DNA of 64,000 nucleotides from Lachnoclostridium sp. An131 (GTDB lineage: Bacteria > Bacillota > Clostridia > Lachnospirales > Lachnospiraceae), in assembly GCF_002160825.1 (NCBI RefSeq), contig NZ_NFLI01000003.1:124001-188000 (forward strand). The letters are read 5' to 3'. Under the pieces are notes generated by a model. That model searched no databases. It saw only the letters and a list, made by a program, of their open reading frames with translations, and had not been told where the DNA came from. The translations under genes and the position numbers were made by a program. This document shows positions 53,594-60,743 of the stretch, piece by piece. Numbering within the stretch: the first letter of the stretch is position 1; each line of letters begins with the position of its first letter.

Positions 53594-53973
53594 ATGCCTT
53601 GCACAGAAGCATACAAAGAACACATCATGTACACGTTCAATGGCTTTGCAAGACCGTCATACACTATGCGGCTATCAACGCATGGCGTGACAGGAGCAGA
53701 CGGCGGCAAAAAGAAATATCCCTTGAATACCTCACAGAAGAAAAGTTTTACCCTTTAGGCACAACAGACGAATATTTTGAAGCACCCCATGAAGAACACC
53801 CTATAACGATATGCGGTCAGGCAGTTATCCTCACCAATGGAAAACTTGCCGCCGTCCTGTTATCCCTGCCACAGAAAAACCGGGAAATCATTTTCCCTTA
53901 TTTTTTCAAAAATGGGCTTACAATGGGTGAAAAATTCGAAAACCAAAGTATGATGAGGCAGGTATTGAAATGA
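53594..53973 (+). pseudogene. Frameshifted, truncated sigma-70-like regulator (copy 1)
   Basis: It starts EAYKEHIMYTFNGF as the intact copy at 55041 does (EAYKVHIQYTFNAF), then a one-base shift near 53650 moves the homologous sequence into another frame. There it reads CKTVIHYAAINAW, KEISLEYLTEEKFYPL and CGQAVILTNGKLAAVLLSLPQ. After PYFFKNG the similarity ends and cargo sequence follows. The last bases overlap the start of the methyltransferase. Both lesions make it non-functional. Confidence 0.8.
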
Positions 53974-54788
53974 AAGTTGTTTCTATATTAAATAAAAATA
54001 ATGATTACCAGAGATTTGAAGTATTGAAGCATAATCGAAATAAAAGATATAAATATAATCAATTTATTGTTGAAGGCGTAAGAAGTTTAAATGAAGCGGT
54101 TAAAAATAACTGGAAGATTATTTCTTTTATTTATGACAAGAATAATCTGTCAGGCTGGGCAAAACATATGATAGAAACAGTAAAAACAGAAGTCAATTAT
54201 ACTCTTACGGCACAGTTGCTAAAGGAATTAAGTGGAAAAGAAGAAACTTCTGAATTATTGGCTATTATTGAAATGAGGGAAGACAGGTTAGAAAATGTTG
54301 CGTTATCTTCCAATCCATTTATTGTGTTATTTGACAGGCCCTCTAATAAAGGAAATTTAGGTACGATGATACGTTCATGTGATGCGTTGGGAGTAGATAT
54401 GTTGATAATTACTGGACATGCGGTTGATTTGTATGAGCCTGATGTAATTGTTTCGGCGATGGGTTCTTTTTTCAATCTTCCGGTGATTCGAATCATTCAC
54501 AATGAGGATTTATATAAATTCGTTGAAAGCCTTAGAATAAAATACCCTGGCTTTAAGATCATAGGCACAACAGCCCACCACGAAAAGCCTATCTATCATG
54601 AGGACTTGAAAACCCCGGTTATGTTAATGATGGGAAATGAAACCATGGGATTAAATAAGGCATTTAAGGAATATTGTGATGTTTTATGTACGATTCCTAT
54701 GGCTGAAGATTCCTATGCCAGTTCTTTCAATGTCAGTTGTGCTGCATCTATAATGATGTATGAAATAGTAAGACAACGAATGAATTAG
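53970..54788 (+). CDS. TrmH/SpoU (SPOUT) RNA 2'-O-methyltransferase, possible resistance cargo
   Basis: This 272-aa methyltransferase has an N-terminal substrate-binding region (KRYKYNQFIVEGVRSLNEAVKN) and a C-terminal SPOUT domain. The knot motifs are FDRPSNKGNLGTMIRSCDALGVDML, VMLMMGNETMGLN and CTIPMAEDSYASSFNVSCAASI. The family methylates ribose in tRNA or 23S rRNA; some members give resistance to thiostrepton or avilamycin. The gene is A+T-rich, unlike the surrounding mobilization genes, and lies between the two cassette copies. Its substrate cannot be told from sequence alone. The ATG overlaps the stop of the broken sigma-like frame. Confidence 0.88.
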   Translation: MKVVSILNKNNDYQRFEVLKHNRNKRYKYNQFIVEGVRSLNEAVKNNWKIISFIYDKNNLSGWAKHMIETVKTEVNYTLTAQLLKELSGKEETSELLAIIEMREDRLENVALSSNPFIVLFDRPSNKGNLGTMIRSCDALGVDMLIITGHAVDLYEPDVIVSAMGSFFNLPVIRIIHNEDLYKFVESLRIKYPGFKIIGTTAHHEKPIYHEDLKTPVMLMMGNETMGLNKAFKEYCDVLCTIPMAEDSYASSFNVSCAASIMMYEIVRQRMN

Positions 54789-54860
54789 ACAGCATAACCC
54801 TTTTGAGAGTGAGCCAGAGAAAAGGGAGGAGCAGGCGTTCTACCTCAAAAGTCTGCAAAT

Positions 54861-55014
54861 AAAAAAAGAATAAGCAATTACACTCAAATGGCAAAGCCAG
54901 CCGAGCCAGTCAACAGTCAAGATGAACGGCGCATATGCGCCGCCGTTGACAGCCCCGCCCGCCTTTGCAGATAGGCAATCAAGGGGCGACAGCAAGGAGT
55001 GCTGCCGCCCCGCA
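54861..55014 (+). repeat. Duplicated regulatory cassette, copy 2
   Basis: The second copy of the sequence at 53378-53534, starting with the same AAAAAAAGAATAAG. It keeps the GGCGCATATGCGCC palindrome and the GGGGCGACAGC/GCTGCCGCCCC hairpin. The intact sigma-like gene follows 26 bases later. Confidence 0.85.
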
Positions 55015-55040
55015 CTATTATTCAGAGAGGGGGAATTTCC

Positions 55041-55463
55041 ATGACCGAAGATGAAGCCTACAAAGTGCATATCCAGTACACATTCAATGCCTTTTGCAAG
55101 ATTGTCATTCGTCACGCAGCCATAGATATAATCTTAAAGCTGCGCCGGAGGTGGGAACGGGAAGTTTCTCTTGACTATCTGATGAATGAGAAGTTTGTCC
55201 AGCTTGCCGAACCGGAGCAGCTTGAAGAATATCTTTTTACCGCCTGCGGCCAGACCGCCGTTCTGTACCATGCGGAACTTGCCGCCGCCCTTGCCCTCTT
55301 GCCGGAGCAGACACAGGAAGAGATTTTCCGTTACTATTTCCTGCGCCAGCCGCAGCGAGTGATCGGCGTACATATTGGCCGGACACGCAGCACAGCGGGG
55401 CGGCATATCCAGCTTGCCTTGCAGCGGCTACGGCGGCTCATGGAGGGAAAAGACCATGAGTAA
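55041..55463 (+). CDS. Sigma-70-like regulatory protein of the mobilizable element
   Basis: A 140-aa protein (MTEDEAYKVHIQYTFNAFCKIVIRHAA ... EQTQEEIFRYYFLRQPQRVIGVHIGRTRSTAGRHIQLALQRLRRL) whose C-terminal helix-turn-helix is like region 4 of small sigma factors. Such genes are common near the start of these mobilization modules and are thought to control transfer or excision. ATG follows GAGGGGG. It is downstream of the second regulatory cassette and overlaps the next gene. Confidence 0.85.
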   Translation: MTEDEAYKVHIQYTFNAFCKIVIRHAAIDIILKLRRRWEREVSLDYLMNEKFVQLAEPEQLEEYLFTACGQTAVLYHAELAAALALLPEQTQEEIFRYYFLRQPQRVIGVHIGRTRSTAGRHIQLALQRLRRLMEGKDHE

Positions 55464-55653
55464 ACTTCTCCCCTATGAAACAATCGTCAAAGCCCATGAG
55501 GGCGACCCGGACGCAATCGACACCGTCCTTTCCCACTATGCCGGATATATCCGCTACTTTTCCAAAGTACACGGTCAGGTTAACGCCGAGGTTGAGGAAT
55601 ATGTGAAGCAGCAGCTAATCTCCGCACTATTCAAGTTTCGCTTTGACCGATAA
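55456..55653 (+). CDS. Small helix-turn-helix protein (Tn916 Orf8-like)
   Basis: A 65-aa protein beginning MSKLLPYETIVKAHEGDPDAI, with HYAGYIRYFSKVHG and a Lys/Phe-rich end. It matches the short conjugative-transposon helix-turn-helix family. It overlaps the sigma-like gene by 8 bases, so the two are coupled. It probably regulates the element. Confidence 0.85.
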   Translation: MSKLLPYETIVKAHEGDPDAIDTVLSHYAGYIRYFSKVHGQVNAEVEEYVKQQLISALFKFRFDR

Positions 55654-56366
55654 GCCCCAAAACTGAATACCAGCCGCCCACCAGCGGCCAGTGAAAGCAG
55701 TAAGTCTGAAAAAGATTTGCTGCTTTTTTTGTTGTCCATTTGGCAAAATCGCAAAGTCACCCGTAGTAGGTAGGTGAAGCCAGAAAAAGCTGCCTGCTCC
55801 GTTTGGCAAATTTCAAAACGCAGTGTTGTAGGGAGTGAAAGGAAAAATTCTCTGCCCCGTAGGTTGCCAAAATCCTGTTTCCCGGATTACTAAGGCAAAA
55901 GAAAATTTGAAAAATCCCCGGACAGCGGGTAGCTGGCGGCCTTTTGAATGTATCTTTGGCGAAAGAAAAAAAAGACCGCGCACAGCGGGCTGAAAGCCCC
56001 GCCCCGTTCGCTCTATGTACGGAAAAGCCCGGACAGGGGCAGTCTGCGGCTTACTAAGAGCAAGTTTCTACCACGGTGCCAAAATCCGCAATTCTGCGGT
56101 TTTGCCCCTCGCGGGAAACTTGTTGGGGAGTGCCTTCCCCAAACCCTGCTATACGCCCTTACGGGCGAAAAAGCTGAAAACAGTTTTTGTTATTTTCCAA
56201 AAAGTTGCCCAATGGGAGGTATAGAGGGATTTTTCTGCCGAAATGCAAAAAAAAGTTTTTGTAATTTCCCGAAAAGTTAAGCAATGGGAGGAGTGAGAGG
56301 AAATTTTCTCCGCCCAAAATCCGAAAAAAGTCAGCAATAAGAATAGTGAGAGGAGGTTTTCAGCCT
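55654..56366. other. 700-bp non-coding region with degenerate repeats, candidate oriT
   Basis: No supported gene lies between the HTH gene and mobC. Four degenerate copies of a motif like GGGAGTGAAAGGAAAAATTCTCTGCC are found near 55766-55794, 55828-55856, 56213-56240 and 56285-56315. The last two sit in 65-base direct repeats (about 56175-56240 and 56247-56312). TTTGGCAAA occurs at 55739 and 55803, with an inverted copy near 55865. Its place just before mobC and the relaxase gene makes it the likely transfer origin and regulatory region. Confidence 0.5.
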
Positions 56367-56765
56367 ATGCGAAAGAAATACAACACGCCCCACCGCAGCC
56401 GCGTTGTGAAAACCCGGCTGTCCGAAGATGAATACGCCGACTTCACAGCGCGGCTTGCGCCCTATGGTATCAGCCAGTCGGAATTTCTCCGGCAGGCGAT
56501 ACGGCGCACGACCATACGCCCCGTTGTCCATGTATCGGCGGTCAATGATGAACTGCTCTCCGCTGTCGGGAAGCTGGCCGCCGAGTACGGCAGGATCGGC
56601 GGCAACCTCAATCAGATTGCCCGGTATCTGAACGAGTACGGCTCACCCTACAATGCGCTGTCCGGCGAGGTACGCGCCGCCATAGCCGACCTTGCCGCCC
56701 TCAAGTATGAAGTCCTCAAGAAAGTAGGTGACGCAGTTGGCAACACTCAAGCATATCAACTCTAA
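56367..56765 (+). CDS. mobC: Relaxosome protein MobC
   Basis: A 132-aa DNA-binding protein starting MRKKYNTPHRSR. It has a ribbon-helix-helix-like N-terminus (VVKTRLSEDEYADFTARLAPYGISQSEFLRQAI) and the family motif AEYGRIGGNLNQIARYLNEYG. MobC opens or marks the transfer origin for the relaxase. GAGGAGG lies 10 bases upstream. Its end overlaps the relaxase frame, as usual for these pairs. Confidence 0.92.
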   Translation: MRKKYNTPHRSRVVKTRLSEDEYADFTARLAPYGISQSEFLRQAIRRTTIRPVVHVSAVNDELLSAVGKLAAEYGRIGGNLNQIARYLNEYGSPYNALSGEVRAAIADLAALKYEVLKKVGDAVGNTQAYQL

Positions 56766-58347
56766 AAACGCCGACTACGGAGCCGCCGAACAATATCTTC
56801 TCTTTGAGCATGACGAGTTTACCATGAAGCCCGTCCTTGATGAAACCGGCAGGCTTATCCCCCGCGAGGACTACCGGCTGTCAACGCTGAACTGCGGCGG
56901 GGAGGATTTTGCCGTTGCCTGTATGCGGGCAAATCTCCGCTATGGGAAGAACCAGCGGCGGGAAGATGTGAAAAGCCACCACTATATCATCAGCTTTGAC
57001 CCACGGGACGGGCCGGACAACGGCTTGACCGTAGACCGGGCGCAGGCATTGGGCGAGAAGTTTTGCGCCGAGCATTTCCCCGGCCACCAAGCCCTTGTAT
57101 GCACCCACCCGGACGGCCACAACCACAGCGGCAATATCCATGTGCATATCGTCATTAACAGCCTGCGGATAGAGGAAGTACCGTTCCTGCCCTACATGGA
57201 CAGGCCAGCCGACACGAAAGCCGGCTGCAAGCACCGCTGTACCGACGCTGCCTTGCGCTACTTCAAATCCGAAGTCATGGAGATGTGCCACCGGGAGGGG
57301 CTTTACCAAATCGACCTCTTGAACGGCAGCAAGAACCGCGTGACCGACCGGGAGTATTGGGCGCAGAAAAAGGGACAGGCTGCGCTGGACAAGCAGAACG
57401 CCCCCATGATTGCAGGCGGTATCACGCCCCGGCAGACCAAGTTTGAAACGAACAAGGAGAAGCTGCGGCAGACCATACGGAAAGCCCTTGCCACCGCCGC
57501 CAGCTTTGACGAATTTTCCTCTCTGCTGCTGCGGGAGGGCGTGACCGTCAAGGAGAGCCGGGGGCGGCTGTCCTATCTCACGCCGGACAGGACAAAGCCC
57601 ATTACCGCCCGGAAGCTGGGCGACGACTTTGACCGCACCGCTGTCCTTTCCGTTTTGGAGCAGAACGCCGCCAGAGCCACAGAAAAGGCCGCAGCCATAC
57701 TCGAATACCCCCGGCATGGGAACACAAAAGCCCCACAAACCGCCCCGAAGCAGGACGGTGTGCAGCGGCTTGTGGACATTGAGCAGAAAATGGCCGAGGG
57801 CAAAGGCCGGGGCTATGAACGCTGGGCGACCATGCACAACCTCAAACAAATGGCCGCGACGCTGAATGTGTATCAGGAATACGGCTTTACTTCCCCGGAG
57901 CAGTTAGAAGCCGCCGTTGATACCGCCTATCAGGAAATGCGCCAGACCAGCGGCGAACTGAAAGCACTGGAAACGAAGCTACAAGGGAAAAAGGAGTTGC
58001 AGCAACAGGTACTTGCCTATGCCAAGACCAAGCCCACCCGCGACGGGCTGAAAGCGCAGAAATCCGAGAAAGCCCGCGCCGCCTACCGGCAGGCAAACGA
58101 GAGCGATTTTATCATAGCCGAAGCCGCCGCCCGGTATTTCAAGGCGCATGGCATCACCAAGCTGCCCGCCCGGAAAGCGTTGCAGGCCGAGATCGAGCAG
58201 CTTATCTCCGAGAAAGACGGCCTGTATAACACCTACCACGAACAGAAACAGCGGTTCAAGGAGTTGCAGACCGTCAAGCGGAACATCGACCAGATTTTGC
58301 GCCGGGAGGAACCCCACCGCAGAAAGGAGCAGAGCCATGAGCGATAA
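56728..58347 (+). CDS. MobA/VirD2-type relaxase
   Basis: This 539-aa mobilization nuclease nicks the transfer origin and carries the strand to the recipient. VKSHHYIISFDPRD lies near residue 90, and the histidine motif is in HPDGHNHSGNIHVHIVINSL (about 128-147). A long helical C-terminal half rich in Lys/Glu follows. The likely start is GTG at 56728, within the end of mobC. It is followed by the Cys-rich VLP gene, which overlaps its stop. Confidence 0.93.
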   Translation: MTQLATLKHINSKNADYGAAEQYLLFEHDEFTMKPVLDETGRLIPREDYRLSTLNCGGEDFAVACMRANLRYGKNQRREDVKSHHYIISFDPRDGPDNGLTVDRAQALGEKFCAEHFPGHQALVCTHPDGHNHSGNIHVHIVINSLRIEEVPFLPYMDRPADTKAGCKHRCTDAALRYFKSEVMEMCHREGLYQIDLLNGSKNRVTDREYWAQKKGQAALDKQNAPMIAGGITPRQTKFETNKEKLRQTIRKALATAASFDEFSSLLLREGVTVKESRGRLSYLTPDRTKPITARKLGDDFDRTAVLSVLEQNAARATEKAAAILEYPRHGNTKAPQTAPKQDGVQRLVDIEQKMAEGKGRGYERWATMHNLKQMAATLNVYQEYGFTSPEQLEAAVDTAYQEMRQTSGELKALETKLQGKKELQQQVLAYAKTKPTRDGLKAQKSEKARAAYRQANESDFIIAEAAARYFKAHGITKLPARKALQAEIEQLISEKDGLYNTYHEQKQRFKELQTVKRNIDQILRREEPHRRKEQSHER

Positions 58348-58723
58348 CCTGCCCCGCATGGACTACCGCCAGCACCGGCGGGCGCGGCGGCTGGTACATG
58401 AGTGCTGTAACTACGACGAGGGAAACTGCCTGCTGTTAGACGACGGGGAGCCTTGCGTGTGCGTCCAAAGCATTTCCCTTTCCCTCATGTGCCGCTGGTT
58501 CCGTGTGGCTGTCCTGCCCCTTGACGGGGAACTGGCCGCAGCCCTCTTGTACCGGGGGAGCCGGAAACGGTGTGAGGTCTGCGGGGCGGCATTTGTCCCC
58601 AAATCCAACCGGGGAAAATACTGCCCCGACTGCGCCGGACGCATGAAGAAACTCAAAGCCGCCGAGAGAAAGCGGAAACAAAGGCAGAAATGTCACGCTT
58701 TAGAGCCTTTCAAACCCGCATGA
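58337..58723 (+). CDS. Cysteine-rich VLP domain protein
   Basis: A 128-aa protein beginning MSDNLPRMDYRQHRRARRLVHECCNYDEGNCLLLDDG. Eight or more Cys are present; two pairs in RCEVCGAAFVPKSNRGKYCPDC look like a zinc ribbon. The tail is strongly basic (KKLKAAERKRKQRQK). The family is common next to relaxases in Firmicutes elements and its function is unknown. It overlaps the relaxase stop by 11 bases. Confidence 0.88.
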   Translation: MSDNLPRMDYRQHRRARRLVHECCNYDEGNCLLLDDGEPCVCVQSISLSLMCRWFRVAVLPLDGELAAALLYRGSRKRCEVCGAAFVPKSNRGKYCPDCAGRMKKLKAAERKRKQRQKCHALEPFKPA

Positions 58724-58843
58724 ATCAAGGTTTTTTTCGTGAGTGTCAAAGGGTACGCGATACATTTATCCTTTTCCCCCGGAAACGCCGTTCTAAGGCG
58801 TGACAAAACACCACAATCAACCCGAACACAGGGAGGTGATACT

Positions 58844-59590
58844 ATCGCTGATTATATCATGGCAGACACGCCGCTGCCTATCTATCTGCCCTACCCCCGT
58901 TTCCTGCTGAAAATGGAGATTTCCCAGACCGCCAAGCTGCTGTATTCGCTGCTGTTAGACCGTTCCACACTCTCCCAGAAGAACAAGTGGCAGGACGACG
59001 AGGGCAGGATATATATTATCTATCCAATCGCGGAGATAGCCGAAATACTGGATAAGGGCAGCACCACCATAAAGGGGGCGCTTAATGAACTGGACATGGC
59101 GGGGCTGCTGGAACGGGAACGGGGCGGCTTCTCCGCACCGAACCGGCTTTATGTCAAAGTGCCGCGAGTGCCACAGGTACAGTTTTCCGACCAACTGATG
59201 GCCGGAAATCCGACCCTCATAGAGCCGGAAAACCGTCCTACTGATGGTCAGAAAACCGACCTTATGATGGTCGGAAAACCGTCCCCTAACCAAACTACTA
59301 TAAACAACCTTACAGAGAGCCAAACAAAGGGAGTGAGTGGGGAGCCGCCCGCGCCCTATGGCCGATACCAGAATATTTTTCTGTCGCAGACCGAATACGA
59401 CGAGTTGCAGGCAGAGTACCCCGACAGGCTGGAACGGTTCATCGAGGAAATGAGCCGCTACCTTGCCGCCAACGGGAAAAGCTACCAGAACTATGCCGCC
59501 GCCCTGCGGATATGGGCGGGGAACGACAAAAAGAAAGCCCCGAAAAAGGGCATACCAGACTACTCATGCAAGGAGGGCGAGAGTTTATGA
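58844..59590 (+). CDS. Replication initiator protein A (RepA_N) of the mobilizable element
   Basis: A winged-helix initiator with TPLPIYLPYPRFLLKMEIS, AKLLYSLLLDRSTLSQKN and PIAEIAEILDKGSTTIKGALNELDMAGLLERERGG, and a C-terminal domain ending in YSCKEGESL, like the ICE initiator. The frame is open far upstream. The strong site GGGAGG (58831-58836) is ideally spaced to ATC at 58844 (reading ADYIMADTPL), not to the ATG at 58859. I therefore mark an AUC start; 58859 is the conservative alternative. It overlaps the DnaC-like gene. Confidence 0.82.
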   Translation: MADYIMADTPLPIYLPYPRFLLKMEISQTAKLLYSLLLDRSTLSQKNKWQDDEGRIYIIYPIAEIAEILDKGSTTIKGALNELDMAGLLERERGGFSAPNRLYVKVPRVPQVQFSDQLMAGNPTLIEPENRPTDGQKTDLMMVGKPSPNQTTINNLTESQTKGVSGEPPAPYGRYQNIFLSQTEYDELQAEYPDRLERFIEEMSRYLAANGKSYQNYAAALRIWAGNDKKKAPKKGIPDYSCKEGESL

Positions 59591-60429
59591 AGAACGAAAT
59601 CAACGCTGTTTTGGAGAATATGACGACCACCGCCCCGGAGCCGGAGGACTACACCGGCGAGGACGGTTTACTGTACTGCGGCAAGTGCCGCAAGCCGAAA
59701 GAAGCCTATTTTGCGCCGGATAAGGCCGCTATCTTTGGCCGTGACCGTCACCCGGCAGAGTGCGACTGCCAGAGAACCGCCCGCGAGGAACGGGAGGCCG
59801 CCGAGAAGCGGCGCAGGCACCTTGACACCGTGGAAGAACTGAAACGCCGGGGCTTTACCGACCCCACCATGCGGGACTGGACTTTTGAGAACGACAACGG
59901 CAGGAACCCGCAGGCCGGGATTGCCCGCCGGTATGTGGAGCATTGGGCGGATATGCGAGCCGACAATATCGGCTGCCTGTTCTGGGGCGGCGTGGGAACC
60001 GGGAAAAGCTATCTTGCGGGCTGTATCGCAAACGCCCTCATGGAGAAAGAAATCCCCGTCCACATGACGAACTTTGCCCTTATCCTCAACGACCTTGCCG
60101 CCAGCTTTGAGAACCGCAACGAGTACATTTCCCGCCTTTGCCGCTATCCGCTGCTTATCATTGACGACTTCGGCATGGAGCGCGGGACGGAATACGGGCT
60201 GGAACAGGTTTTCAATGTGATTGACAGCCGTTACCGCAGCAGCAAGCCGCTGATCGTCACGACCAACCTCACGCTGGACGACCTGCGGAACCCGGAGGAC
60301 ACCGCCCATTCCCGGATTTATGACCGCCTGCTTTCCATGTGCGTCCCGGTACGCTTTACCGGCGACAACTTCCGGCAGGAAGCCGCGCAGCGGAAAATGG
60401 AGAGCATGAAGAAACTGATTACCGACTGA
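59587..60429 (+). CDS. DnaC/IstB-like ATP-binding protein
   Basis: A 280-aa helicase-loader-type AAA+ ATPase. A zinc-ribbon-like N-terminus (YCGKCRKPKEAY ... ECDC) is followed by Walker A in FWGGVGTGKSYLAGCIANAL, Walker B in YPLLIIDDFGMER, and the sensor region KPLIVTTNLTLDDL. It probably loads a helicase at the origin recognised by the preceding RepA_N protein, with whose stop it overlaps (ATGA). The pair suggests that the element can replicate after excision. Confidence 0.93.
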   Translation: MKNEINAVLENMTTTAPEPEDYTGEDGLLYCGKCRKPKEAYFAPDKAAIFGRDRHPAECDCQRTAREEREAAEKRRRHLDTVEELKRRGFTDPTMRDWTFENDNGRNPQAGIARRYVEHWADMRADNIGCLFWGGVGTGKSYLAGCIANALMEKEIPVHMTNFALILNDLAASFENRNEYISRLCRYPLLIIDDFGMERGTEYGLEQVFNVIDSRYRSSKPLIVTTNLTLDDLRNPEDTAHSRIYDRLLSMCVPVRFTGDNFRQEAAQRKMESMKKLITD

Positions 60430-60443
60430 AAGGAGTATTGCCT

Positions 60444-60632
60444 ATGGCAGATAACAAGCAGCCCGACACCCGCACCACCCGCCGCCCCGACTGCGTGACG
60501 GAAATCCGCATGGGCAATTCCGTCCTTGTCGTGTCCGGCTATTTCAAGAAAGACACTACCACCACCGCCGCCGACAAAATGGCGCGGGTACTGGAAGCGG
60601 AAGCCGCTGCTACACAAAAACCGGCAATTTGA
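60444..60632 (+). CDS. tnpW: Transposon-encoded TnpW family protein
   Basis: A 62-aa protein (PDCVTEIRMGNSVLVVSGYFKKDTTTTAADKMARVL) that matches the TnpW family of Tn4451-like elements. AAAGGAG lies 9 bases upstream. It is always near the large recombinase and is probably a regulator or accessory, but its role is not established. Confidence 0.88.
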   Translation: MADNKQPDTRTTRRPDCVTEIRMGNSVLVVSGYFKKDTTTTAADKMARVLEAEAAATQKPAI

Positions 60633-60681
60633 CAAATCATAAAGAAGCAGATTTTACACTTTTGCCGCTATACAGCCCGCC

Positions 60682-60713
60682 CTATTCCGTGGTACAATGA
60701 AACCACGGAATAG
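60682..60713. promoter_or_regulatory. Inverted repeat before the recombinase gene
   Basis: CTATTCCGTGGT (60682-60693) and ACCACGGAATAG (60702-60713) are perfect 12-bp arms around an 8-base loop containing a -10-like TACAAT. It lies 30 bases before the recombinase start. It could be an operator or a binding site for the recombinase. Confidence 0.65.
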
Positions 60714-60743
60714 TGGGGCTGGCTGTCGGAAACGGAGGATTTT

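Noticed and set aside
55948-56280. A 110-codon plus-strand frame in the region before mobC
   Set aside because: It crosses the direct repeats, has no ribosome binding site and low-complexity Cys/Phe/Lys content. The region is better read as transfer-origin DNA.
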